Assembly: GCF_021018805.1 (NCBI RefSeq)
Contig: NC_086247.1
Location: 134,705,602 to 134,769,601 of the forward strand
DNA from: Prinia subflava
Lineage: Eukaryota; Chordata; Aves; Passeriformes; Cisticolidae
Direction: 5' to 3'
DNA length: 64,000 bases
Position 1 is the first letter of the stretch; every line of letters begins with the position of its first letter. Below the pieces are notes generated by a model. The model did no database searches and had not been told where the DNA came from. It was given only the letters and a program-made list of their open reading frames with translations. The translations under genes and the position numbers were made by a program. Of this stretch, positions 22,961-35,200 are shown piece after piece.

Positions 22961-24994
22961 TGGGGCCACAGAACTGTTTTTTGACTTAGATATTTTTTGT
23001 TTTACTTGCATGCCATTTCATGGGTAGTAGGAATAACAAGGTGTGATGTTTGCCCATCATTCTCCCCATACCTTTCCAGCAATATTCTCATAAGTGCCTC
23101 TCTGCTGCATTCATACACACACCTGCCTTAATGCCATCCAGTCGAAAGTTCACAAATATTATTCATTAAGGTTTTAAATAAGGAAATGTGATCACACATG
23201 CTATTTTCTTTCTGAAACAAGATTAGTATTACTGAAACATAGAATTTTCTTATTATACTTGTACCTGTTAGGTTGAGACACAGAGAATACATTTGATCCA
23301 GGAAAGTGTCGAGTGCCTCCAGCTCCTAAACTCTGATATGTTGATAAATCTGTGTGAGATGATTGATCTCCACATTATAAACAGGCACTGAACATCCCTA
23401 CGTGGTCAAGCCCATGTACTCAAATTCTCATTTATTCTGGAATAAACTAGCACTGCTTGCAGAATTTCATTAAACACTAAAATGCTGGTTATGCTATAGT
23501 TCTTAAATCACCATTTACTGTGTCATGCTCTGTGTAGCTGTAAAAAATTACATTAATGAAAAGGATAAAATTAACAATGGTAGAATTTTATCACATTCTC
23601 CCTTATGAAACAAAATATATTTATTTTACTATTTATGGTAGTCATATTTTAATGATCCAAATAAAAGTAGATGATTATAAAGAATTATTGAAAAAGAACT
23701 CAGGGAACATCATATTACTCATCAGTAATTATCTCCTAAGAGAACTGTGATTCTTCTGGATAATCTCTAAAACAAGGTAAACCTTTCACCAAAATAATTT
23801 TTAATTCTTATAACTGACAAAGAAAGTGCTGAAATGCAGTCTTTTAATCTTCCTGAACTTCATTTTTTTTTCTTTTTATTTCATGAGGAAAAAACAGATT
23901 TAAATATATTCAATATATGGTTATTGTTTCAGTTGACTATCAGCCCCAGACTGAAATGTTTAAGACAAAAAATTTACTTTTCATTTAATTTTCTGCAATT
24001 TTCAATACTTAAAACCAATTTCATAGAATTCATATTCTCAGTCATTCTTTCCACAGTTTCAATTTCAAAATCTAAAGAACAAATCTAAATTATACAAGAT
24101 ATAAATATACAGGAAAAAAGATTGTTAAAATTTGCTACACAGATTTCTTCTTCCAATGTATACTATTCCCTGACTACATACCCTCTGTAAGCTTATGCTG
24201 CTATTGTCATAAACCTTACGTAATAAAAATTATTTGTTTCCAAGGGACCTGTTTTCTGGGAATAAATAAGAAGACAGATACTTTATAAAGACAATGAATA
24301 CTATACTTAGTCTAATTTAAACATGTTTATATGTCAATGATACAAGGTAACAGCAGAAATAAACTGCAAGACAAACTTACAAATCCCAATACCACTTGCA
24401 GTGTGGTCTATATGGTCTTCTCAGTATTTTGCTTCTGAGGTCTCACAATCATAAAGAATACCAGCATACATCTCTTGGATTTGGCTAATCTCCATTTCAA
24501 TCCAAGATTTATTTATGGTACATATCAACAGTCATGTTTCATACACAGATGGGCAGATCTTGTCTTAGAAAGGATCCTGTATTTGGAGCCTGTTCCAATA
24601 CTTGCCTCCACATCTGCCACTGGCTGTACTTTGCAGTTTTGGAAGAGGTGTTGAAGGGGGCAGGACCTTATTTCCTGTTTGCAAAAGCTGCAGAAGAACA
24701 TTTGGCTGTGTACCTTTCTCCTTGCCAATCCTGGGGGGTCAGGCCTTGTTCAGAGCTCCCCTTTGGGTTCAGTGGCTGCACTGGTGCAGCTGCAGCTGTG
24801 TTTTGCACTGTTGCCCCATGCCTCCAGGTTTTCCTGCATCTGCTGGTCGTTGCAGTGGATACGGCCATGGATGTATCCAGGTGTTTGCTGAAGGTGACTT
24901 CCTCTCACCCATGCCCTGTTTCACCTGCTGCAGCCTGATGCAATGATAAAACTGATCAGCCACATGATCTCATTTTGAAGGTATTATGGTTTTT

Positions 24995-25070
24995 ATCTAG
25001 AGGTTGGGTTAGATGGCATCCAGAAGTCCTTTCCAGTCTAAATGTACTTGTAGGACTGTGTTTCCATGGT
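24995..25070 (+). mobile_element. CR1 LINE 3'-terminal fragment
   Basis: AGGTTGGGTTAGATGGCATC, then a stretch reading CCAGAAGTCCTTTCCAGTCT and a decayed GACTGTGTTTCCATGG tail. This is the order seen at CR1 3' ends (compare 18060-18141). It is short and diverged, so the call is moderate. Confidence 0.6.
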
Positions 25071-26300
25071 GTTGGTGGCACCCTGTTCCTCTTTGACATC
25101 ACTCTTATTGAGCCATCTCCAGCTTGTGCCATGCATGTGCCTGCTGAGATCATTCTGAAGCCAAAGATGTCCTCAGCTCCCCCTTACTGTTCCTTCCTTA
25201 TTTGCCCAGCAGTGTCTGAGGCCTCAGGGGCAGCTTTTGACTTTTTCATTACCTGTTTCTGCATCTCACAAAGCTGGAGATAGGCTCTTGGATTACTTAG
25301 AGCTTTGATCTGATCTACTGCACCTTAATCACACATACTGCCATATATAAATACTGAGGCTACAAAAATATCCACTTTTTGTAGCCATCAAGTTGGCAGG
25401 GCTTAAATTAATCTTGTTCTCAGGTACATGCCTACTCTAGAAATCAGTACATTGAATTCTAGCAGGTCCTTTCTGTTGCCTGTAAAGACAGTCTAGACAT
25501 TATGTCTGAAATGGGGATGCCCAGATTTAATAATATGAATCCCATTCATACTGTTTTAATTAAATCCAAATTTCATTAATGTATGTATGTAATAGGAGGT
25601 TTTCAGTGGATAATCTTCCTTACAAGTGTGTACAGAAATGCTGTCTAATACAAATCATTTTCCAGACCTCTCTGTATAAATTAGACAGAAAGAGTTTAAT
25701 AAATACGTATAACTTGCAGTAATGCATCTGTCAAAAACCGACATCTTCTGTTTTTCATTTTCAGTTTGTGTGTGGGAAGAGAGGGAGAAGGGGTGGGAAG
25801 AATTCATATGAGAACAAAAATGGAAGCTCCTAAGCAGAAAATCTACTGTGGGCTGTATTGCTCCACGTAGATCACAGCATGTGAGAACTCTGGCACCTGA
25901 CATGGAACAGTATTTCTCCTCTGCTGGGAACTTAAAGACAGTAATTTATTCTCCAAGGTACAAGTCAGTTACTGAGGCTTGTGAACAGGAAATTGTTCTC
26001 CACTTGTGTGAGGGTGAAGTATAAAGAACAGAAAAGGAAGGAAACACAATACTAAGAACGTGCATAGTAACATCATTCTGAGCTGTTCCTAAAGTGTCAC
26101 CACTTCATCAGCTGTAGTTCTTATATCGTAGCCCCTTTTTATTTGAAAGCAGGCATGCAGCTGACCAGAAGGGTGGCCATAATGTGCATGTTCCTGCAGC
26201 AGCCATCCACAGACCTTCCCAATGTCAGGCAAGTTATTATTCCAATCTGGATTTTAATTTACCATCTGCAACTATAACCATTTTTAGGGATTTCATGACC

Positions 26301-26338
26301 AAAAAAAAAAAAAAAAAAAAAAAAGAAAAGAAAAAAAA
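26301..26338. repeat. Poly(A) tract
   Basis: 24 uninterrupted A at 26301-26324, then A-rich sequence with scattered G. No retroposon body was recognised upstream, so this may be a simple A-tract. Confidence 0.9.
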
Positions 26339-28875
26339 GGTGCGCTTTTCTGCAAGATATTTGTACATGACTACCAAGATATGATAAACTGTAGAGCATA
26401 TTGGTCTTGGTGGGTTTGCATTTTATTTTTATTACAATACACAAGGTGCATCTCAAAGGGGGTCAGGGGAATAGATCAGAACATAACCTTAAACACACCA
26501 GGAATTTACAGCATATTTACTGTTTAATTATAAAACCACATTTTTCCCTCATCTTAATATAACCAAAAAGCAGTATATAGTTCAGCCTAGATACAGGAAC
26601 ATAAACCTTTAGTTCAGGTGGTGAAAATTGGGTGTATGAGGTAAACTAAAGTAGCTGGTGATGTGACAATGAATTTCTTTCAGTCCTCTGACCCTCCATG
26701 GACCACCAGCTAAAATACATCTCCTGACATTGATTCCAACTACTAGGAGGAATTTTCCATTCTGATGGCTCAATGAATTTTTAAAGATTTACCTTTTCTT
26801 TTACCATGTCATCATAAAAGGAGTTAATTTTTACTTTTATCATTTATTTACGAACAATGGCAAATGATTATACTTTGGAGAAGTCAAGTTCAGGAAAATG
26901 TTTAGGCAACAAGATAAGCCAGAAAAACTTATCAACTGCAGGGGAGGGTGAATATTCTACTTTTCTAATGAAAATGTGAGTCTCTGAAGCAAGTCAGCAA
27001 GGCACGCTCAACTGGGTTAAATGGGTTTAACAGGGAGAAATGAGCACAAATTATTCATGGGAATTCTTTAATCTTCTGTGTAATTATGTGATCATTCTCA
27101 GAACAAAGACTTTGGTTGCTCATAACAGGAGGAAAAAGTCAGTTCACACTCAGCACAATGATTAGCATAGAGCTGTGGAGAACAAAAAACCCCTGATAAT
27201 CCAGTGCTTTAATTTTTTCTACAAATTCTGAAAGTTTGGGATGCTAAGACTAAATAACTTAGAGGTAATAATAAGTAACTCTTTTTTTTTTTTTTTCTTA
27301 AAACAAAGCTCTTTTGCTTTCTTTCTTTATCTTAGTCTTTAATTTTGAGTCCTAGTTCTTCAAGTGACTAATTTTTCATTTTCTCAACCACTTTATTCAG
27401 GTCATAAAACAGTATCACTCTGTGACAAGCATTTTACAATACATATGGTATGTGAATTTGTAAAGCTTTAGTTGACATTATTATGGTTTTGATATCCAAG
27501 GCTTAGAATATAATTGAGCACCAACATAGAGATATGTCAGAACCATGCTATGTCTAGAGCATTAGCATTAGTAATCTATTTGGTATTCGCATGGACACTT
27601 GGCCAGGAGTAGACATTAATAAGCACTATAGTACAACTGGTCTCCCATGTTACTGTGTTACAGCTGCTTTAGTAGTTAAAGCATTCAGTGTGATTCATGT
27701 GAGGCGTTGTCATGGCATTGATAATGATTTACATCTTGTAAAAAGGGTCTGTGTTGATTGTAACAATGTGATTATTAGAGTAACAAATTGAAGAGGTAAG
27801 TAGAACTCTCAGGGTTATGCACTGTCTTGAGCTTGTACACAGAATTCCTACCGACTCAAAGCCAATCAAAAGGATAAAACAAGATACTTCTAGGAGTATA
27901 ATCCTAGATATATATTCCTATACCAATTAGAATATCCAGAAGATAGGGATTAAATTACTTTGCAGTTCCTGTTCAGCTGTCTTAGCCTGCAGGACTTTTT
28001 TCTGGACATCCTTGAGAAAATGCAGTGGCCAAAGGATGCTCAGGCTGAAGTTTCTTGCAACACAAGTAACTTCTTTTGCATATGTTAACCAATCAAAGCA
28101 ATTCTAAGTGTTGTTTCTGCAGTTTAGCAGCTCATTAAATGCTACTTTAAATTACTCTAAAATCTGCCTAATTTACTAGCTGTGTGAACTTTCTCTTGAA
28201 GATTGGTTTCTCAGAGTCAAAAGATTTGAAAGGAACTATTGAAAAGAACATTTGGATTGTCTCAGTTTCTTTTCCTGTTTGTACAACTATGTTTAACTTT
28301 TCTGCTAAGAAGTAGATACAAGAAAAATCCTATCCAGTTCAACTTCAGCAAAGCTGTCTTCAATTATGTATGGGGTAGACTGATGAGAAGCAAGGGAGAG
28401 AATGAACATCAGTAGATATTCCACATATTAAGTATACAGGAATAGAAATATTTTCATATTTCTATTCTGTTAATGACCAATTTCCTACTCACATACACAA
28501 ATCAGAGAGTAAGCTAACATACTCCTTCTTTAAGTTCACTGCAAGTAGTCCTAAGAGAATTCTTCAAGCATTTACCTGAAAAAAAATTGACCAAAACTTT
28601 TGTTTTGCAATACCAGTGGGAATTCTAGAAAAAAATCACCAAGAGGAAGTAATTTCACAAAATTTTGCCTATAAGTAGACATGCGCTCACTCTTTATATT
28701 TAGCTTGTCAGCCTCCTTTAGATAGCAATTAAATTCACTACCTCATACACTCCTGAAGAGCTCTCTGGAAATGAAAGTGAAATATAAGTGCATACCCAGT
28801 GCACTTACATACTTACATACTATACACAGATCTCAGGTTGTTGTATAGATTTTTATCTCAAATGGAAAGAGATAA

Positions 28876-29365
28876 AATCATAGAATCATAGAATGGTTTG
28901 GTTTGATAGGGATCTTTAAAGGTCATCTACTCCAACCCCACTGTAATGAGCAGGGACAACTAAATCACGTTGCTCAGAGCTCCATTCCACCTGGCCTTGA
29001 ATGTTTCCAGGGTTGGGGTACTGCCCACCCCTCTGGACAACCTGTGCCAGTGTTTTACCACCTTAATGTTAAAAAAATTTCTTCCTTATGTCAAGTTGAA
29101 CTCTATCCTCTTTTAGTTTAAAATCATTACCCCTTGTCCTATTGCTACAGGTGTCACTAAAAGGTTTGTCCCCAGCTTTCTTGTAAGTCCCTTTTACATA
29201 CTGAACAGCTCAAAAAGGTCTCCACAGAGCCTCCTCTTCTCTAGGTTGGACAACCCCAACTCTTTCAGCTTTTCTCAAAGGACAGGTATTACATTACTGA
29301 TCATTTTTGTAGCACTTCTCTGGACACTCTCCTGAAAGTCCATATCTTTCCTGTGCTGAGCCCTC
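28876..29365 (-). mobile_element. CR1 LINE, 5'-truncated, minus strand
   Basis: Reads in reverse from an intact TCATAGAATCATAGAATGG tail through GGTCATCTACTCCAACCCC, the CTTGAATGTTTCCAGGG region, CCCCTTGTCCTATTGCTAC, and CACTTCTCTGGACACTCTCC, the usual series of CR1 3' landmarks in antisense. It spans about 490 bases with no intact ORF. The tail still has two clear octamer units. Confidence 0.95.
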
Positions 29366-30692
29366 TGTAAATATGATTATTAGGAGTCTTAAATGAGAAA
29401 ATATAAAATCTCTCACTGAAGAGGTCGCCCAGACAGCTTTGATTTCTTTTGGAATGGAACTGGTTAATCAAGTTGCACAAATTTTTATTTAAAAATAAAT
29501 TAAGCTTGCATTATATACTTTAACCTGACACAAATTAATCATACATTTATATACAAACACACAGCAGCTGCCATGAGGAAAGGCAAGAAAACTTATATCT
29601 CTGAACCTCTGCATCTTCAGAGAATGGTCTGTATTTTTGAGTGAATGTTTCTTTTCTTGTGCCAGTGGTCTCCTTATTTTAGCTTTCAATCTTTTCATCT
29701 TTTTCAGCTTTTCAATCTTTATATACACTTTTTTATCCTCTTATATTCTCTCACCGGTCATTCAACCCTTCACTTAAATTCTCTTTTCCACATGAAAGGG
29801 AAACAGAGTTTTGATCAAATAGGAAATTTGTTTCAACCATGCTGATTAAATCACGCTTACTCTCTATACTGTCTCTAGCTTGTATAATGCATTGCAAATT
29901 CCTCAAGGCTTTCTTGGTCCTCAGGTACTACTACACTGATTACCATGAATAATGTCATCAGATTTTCAAGAGTTTCAATTGCCTATAAATCTTATTGAGG
30001 TCAATGGAAACTGCAGTCCTGGGACCTCAAGAAATTCCAGGCACATTCAGAAACTTTTTTAATAGCCAAAATATGGATTGAAACTCTTAACTTAGGGGAT
30101 CTTAATTTTGGTGTTTTAAGTTATTTGCTTTATGTTTGTTTAATTGCCATTTCTCATGGAACAGACTTGCATCATTAGATCAAATAATTTTCAGATGGTT
30201 CCAAACTGTGGTGAAGGATCTGTACCTCAATCATACCGTCACAAACATTTAAAGCTTTGCTGTTTTCCTCCATCACACTACACTATCTGCTGTGGTAAAT
30301 GCTGTGCCCTGCCTGCTTTTTGAGTAAATACCCCCCTGGGAAGGAATGCAAGGCACATGGTGGAGAAGCAGAGTTCATTGCAGACAATTAATGCTCCTCT
30401 ATTTGATAGTATGGTTACAATGAAGTAACCACATAACAAGAAGACAGACAAGTTTGGTGTTGAATTTTTGTAGCTTCAGTATGAATTTGCAATAAGAACC
30501 ATATACTTTCCTGATTTAAGTGCCATGGTTCTGGAGCTCATCTATCACTTTGATTATCAACTGGTTGCCCTAGAATTTTGAACGAGCACAGAGACTGCCC
30601 TGGTTGCTTGTAAAACAGCCATGCTCAGATAACAGGATTAGACATAACCTTTAATTCTTCTAGTCAGAGAAAATATTAGGCTTCAAAGTCAC
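29366..30692. other. Intergenic, nothing recognised
   Basis: AT-rich sequence between a CR1 and an LTR. No gene, RNA gene or repeat family was recognised. The last five bases (GTCAC) are the left target-site duplication of the LTR that follows. Confidence 0.6.
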
Positions 30693-32142
30693 TGTCCTGG
30701 TTTGACACTCACCAAATGCCAGGCACACACAAAAGCTGCTTGCTCACTCTCTCCTGCCACAGCTGGGCAGAGGAGAGAGAAAAATTTAATGAAGACTTCA
30801 TGAGTTGAGATAAGGAGCAGCAGAAAACAGTCCAAGGGCAAAGCAGGCTCAATTAAAGGTACAAAGTGAATTTATTACTAACAAAATCAGAGGAGGATAA
30901 TGAGAAGAAAAATTAGCCCTCAGAACCAGCTTTCTTCTGCCAACTCCTCCATCCTTCCCACAGACAGTGCAGGGAGACAGGGCATGGGGTCAGGTCAGTT
31001 TTGTCACCCAAGGTTTTCCTCTGCTACTCAGGCAGAGAAGTTGTTCCCCTGTGAGACCATGGAGTCCTTTCCATGGGTATCTCCATGAATTTCTCCAGCA
31101 TGGTTCCAATCTCATGAGCAGCAGTCCTCCCAAAACTGCTGCAATGGGTCTCTCTTCCCACGGGGTGCAGTTCTGCAAGGACAGGCTGCTCCAGCCTGGA
31201 AGCAGGAACCATTTCTCCACCAGGTCTCCCACAGGGTCACAGCCTCCTCCAGGCATCACCTGCTCTGGCATGGGCACCTCTCCCACAGGCTGTGGGTGGA
31301 TCTCTGCAGCCCCAAATGCCTTATAGTTTTAGCTTTCATAATTTCAGATTCTGTGCTGCCTAGGGGTGTGGTTCCGAGCCTCATATTAAGTGCTGGTAAG
31401 GTTTCTTCACAGAGTAGATAGACAAAACAAATCCTTTCCCTGCTGAGGACCAAGGACAACTTTCAGGCCCAAAAGCATAAACAAAGGTGGACTGAAGGGA
31501 GGAACAAGAAGGATGGGACCTCACAGCCTGAAGCTGTAATTGGACAATTATGCAAATGGACCAAAACTTATGAAAATGTAAGATCTTGTGACCGGTCAGA
31601 CACTTTTGTGACCATTCTAAATCTACCTTGGGTGTAGCCCTGGTCAGGCCCCTGTCCTGCCCAAGGTGGATTCTAAAAGCCTTTCAGTAATTACCTATTT
31701 TATTCTCTAGCTCTGTCTAGTCTCTGTTTCAGGTCAGCCTTCCCAAGGCATCATCCCCAAGGTTCTCCACAGGCTGCAGGTGGATCTCTGCATTTCCCAT
31801 GGGACCCCATGGGCTGCAGAGGGACCTCCTCCTCCTCCTGTTCCTCCTTCTCCACTGACCTTGGTGTCTCCATGTTGTTTTTCCTCATATGTTCTCACCT
31901 CCTCCTCTTCTCTGGCTAGGAAAAAACTGTACCTCCTTTGTTATGATTTTCTTCTGAAATATGTCATCACAGAGGCATTACCAGCCTCTCTCCTTGGTCC
32001 AGCTTTGGCCAGCAGCCTGATCATCTTCAGGGTCGTCAGGGATTGGCTCTGCTGGATGTGGTGGAAGTTTCCAGCAGCTTCTCACAGAAGCCTCCTCTGT
32101 GGCCCTCCACTACCAGAAACCAGGCCATGCAAAATCAGCACA
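30693..32142 (-). mobile_element. Solo LTR of an avian endogenous retrovirus, interrupted by another LTR
   Basis: On the minus strand the element starts TGTGCTGATTTTGC and ends CAAACCAGGACA, giving the TG...CA ends of an LTR. It is flanked by an exact 5-bp duplication, GTCAC, at 30688-30692 and 32143-32147. A minus-strand AATAAA lies at 30871-30876, near the LTR 3' end as expected. The sequence resembles a GC-richer bird LTR family I recognise, with CTTCTCACAGAAGCC and CACTGACCTTGGTGTCT segments. About 430 bases at 31317-31753 belong to a second, plus-strand LTR inserted into it. No gag, pol or env sequence is present. A 5-bp duplication is common for ERVL-type elements, but the class is an inference. 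Confidence 0.88.
31317..31753 (+). mobile_element. Nested solo LTR inside the 30693-32142 LTR
   Basis: This block interrupts the host LTR, which resumes after it. It has short inverted ends (TGCCTT at 31317, AAGGCA ending 31750), a TATA-like box near 31567-31575, and a decayed poly(A)-signal region (CAGTAATTACC, near 31686). The R/U5-like end is CTAGCTCTGTCTAGTCTC followed by GTCAGCCTTCCC. I recognise the core (ATAAACAAAGGTGGACTGAA) as a recurrent passerine LTR. No clear target-site duplication is visible, so the ends are good to a few bases only. Confidence 0.75.
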
Positions 32143-32204
32143 GTCACCTCAATGAAGTGTGAAAGACCCTTGGTACCACCAGCAGTGTGGGCTCTTCTCT
32201 TGGG

Positions 32205-32270
32205 AGTTGGTCTCAATGAAACTTGTGGGTCCCCTTCAACTCCAAATATCCCCTGTGGTCTGTGAGTCTG
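32205..32270 (+). mobile_element. CR1 LINE 3' tail fragment
   Basis: GTTGGTCTCAATGAAACTTG, then GGGTCCCCTTCAACTCC and a decayed GTCTGTGAGTCTGTG tail, the usual CR1 3' ending. It begins about 60 bases after the LTR's right target duplication, so the LTR may have landed in or beside an older CR1. Confidence 0.7.
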
Positions 32271-35200
32271 TGAAGGAATCTGAAGAATAAAGGGGAAAAA
32301 AACCAGTTTTGAAAGCTGGATGAATATTTGGTGTGCAGGTACCAGAGTTACTGGCTATAAAACTTCTCTTGCTCCAATATCAAGAACCTAACAAAATGAA
32401 ATATTTACAATTCTGAATAATTTTCACAAACATGTTAATAGTCTATCAATATGGGTTATGAAAGTGGTATCTTCTTCAGAATGACAAAATTTGTGGACTT
32501 TTGGTTGGTTGTTTGTGGTTTTTTTTAACTGGGTACACTCAAATCCCCTGTAAGTTTTAATTTAGAAAGAAAGTTGTACCCTGTCTGAATTGGTATTCTT
32601 AGCAGATTCTTCTTTCCTGAATAAAAAGGTCTTAGTTCACATGAAGGAAAATTACTTGTGTCTCTGTATTTTGTGGTCTACTCATCAGAAGTGCCCCAAT
32701 TCACTAATTTTTGCGTGTACACCTCAAATGGGGTTGCCATTAGAAAGACACAGGTGACTTGGTGGAAAAATGCAGGCAGTGAAATAAGAGATTAATTGGT
32801 TGCTTACTTGCTTTTGGGAGAGATAGGGTTTGCAGACACAGGAATGGGGACAGATGGTTCTGGATTTGGCTTCAATCTATTAAAATGGCCTAATCTGTTT
32901 GAAACTATGCCCAAAGGACCAACAGTGTTCCAGGGACTGACAATACCGTACAATGTAAAAAATTGCTTAATGAGTGCTTTAAGTAGAGAATTAAAATTCC
33001 TCAAGAAACATTTGAGGAAAGAATAGGAATAGCCCACAAAGGAGAAACTCTTTTTCATTTGACTATTTTTCTTTACATAGCTTCAAGTTTCATGACACAT
33101 TCTGTTTTTAATAATATGTGAATAGTGAGTGCTTATTGCTATGACTTCTTTATATTAGGAAATTATTAACTACAGATTTAAAGTGCACTGCAAAAGTACT
33201 TCACACCATGTTTCCATTTATATTATGCTAAAAAAGTAAATATGTTAAGGAGGACCCAAGAACAGACTTGCAGGAGGAGTCTGTATAACAGAAGATATTT
33301 TGTACTTCTCTGACACCCACATGACACATCGAATACACTGCCAGCAATATAAATCACACAGACAGTCTTTTCAAGATAACAGAGAAGTATTACTATTCTC
33401 TTAAAGCTGTACTTTCTTTGGGTGACAGCACTTGCCACTTTATGCAGCAGTCAACAGAACCCTGGATCAAAATAGATTATTGTGTAAGCAGAAAGCAAAC
33501 ATGCAAGATTTCAATTGCAAAATTGCTTCAGCTGCAGTATGGATACAATACTTGCTTTCAATAGCTAAGGGGGAAAAAAAAGATTAAAAGACATACCAGT
33601 TAAATTGCTGTAACTTCCAATCCAATAGAACAATGGCAAAACGCCCAAAGGAAATGCCCAAAATATTTGATCTGAGCCATGTTGAAGGACAGTGTGTTGC
33701 ACATTGGGAACTATTGACCTTAACAATCTGAATAAGTTTAAAAAGAATTAGAAGGTCATCACTACTGCTAGAGGTATCTTGTCTAGAAGAAAAAATTAAG
33801 GCACTGGTATTTTTTAGGATATATTCTATCTGTATATATTTAACAACTCCCTGTGAAATTAATTCCTTTAACAATATCCTCACAATCTAAATTGTAAATA
33901 AATTTTAATTTTCATACATGCATATTATATTACTGTCTTCTATTCTTGTTTATATATTTTAGGCACTATATATAAATGTTATATAAAATATGTATTTTAT
34001 ATTGTATTTTGGTGCGTGTGTTAAATTGAATTCTAAGAGTAGCCTAATAAAAAATCAGTTTGACTGATAGTTTTTAAAGTAATTTTCTGTTAATCTTTTT
34101 GTTATGACATAATTTTCTAAAATTATTTTTCAATAGGAAGTAAGGCTGTGCATTGTTCTGTTAAACATTAACAGCAATCCTTAAAAACCAGTAAAAATAG
34201 ACCTTGAAGTTATGTGCAATATATAATTACACATTCAGTATTTTCTAGTGTACTTCTGTACAACATGATTCTGATCAAAAAAGAGCAGGTATACTGGTTC
34301 TAAAGCTAACACAAGGACACCAGTGACATGCCTTAGCAGGCCTCCCTCTGATCACACTACAGCAAAATATATTTGATTATATTTTGATTCATTTTAGTCA
34401 TGTCAGTCATTCCAGTGCAGTGCCATCAAAATCAAGATTATACAAAGCATGTAAGACAAGCCATGGCCACAGCTGTTTGGTTACTTTTTGTGTGACTAGT
34501 GACACCATAAATTATCAGAAAATATATCATGTACTAATTGATTAAAGAATGTGAATGATCACGGATACTTTTAGATGGGATTAATTTTTCTTCAAAAGAT
34601 GTTACATAATAAGGCTACTAAAATATTGATATGCATTCTCAGAAATACAAAATTCTGTTCTTATATGAAACTAGTTTTTCCTGAGCAGTAATAGATATTA
34701 GCTGCTCTTACTAAATCCCCAAAAAGCTGGAGTACCTATCAGCTTCTCTTTAATTGCCATGAAGTGGTGATAAGCACAAGTTAAGTTTTACATACAAAGC
34801 TAGAAAAGGAACTACAGTAAATGACACATTTCAGACTAGTCAGTTCAAGGGGAAAATTCAGTGGTGTTTTAAAGCACACATACAACTTTTAAGCATCTGC
34901 TGAAGGTATTTGCTTGAGCTTTACCGGAATACATCCTTAAATTTCATTGCTGTGATTTACTTCTTAACTGCCTTAAGCACTAAAGGTCTGAGCAGGTAAA
35001 GCAGCTGTTCTTAACTGTTTAATGACTGAGAAGGTTTTTCCTTTGTCACAACAGTTACTCTCACTTTCATCCAGCTCACACACCTAAAGATCTTCATTTC
35101 AACCAGCAGCCCCCCTCACTTGGTGTGCACCTCATGTGCACCTTGCATGTGGGAGTCAGAATGGACTACCTGAGTTGTGTCCCTGCATGCCTTGTGGAAC

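Larger units (their letters stand above)
21966..28875. other. Intergenic region, proximal part
   Basis: AT-rich unique-looking sequence. Inside it I recognise a 20-bp tandem repeat (22911-22960), a CR1 3' fragment (about 24995-25070) and a poly(A) tract (26301-26338). A somewhat GC-richer patch at 24590-25280 has overlapping open frames on both strands but no recognised protein. No exon or RNA gene was recognised. Confidence 0.65.

Noticed and set aside
31780..32265. 161-codon plus-strand open frame
   Set aside because: Falls inside an LTR that runs on the other strand and continues across its target duplication into a CR1 tail, so it is fortuitous.
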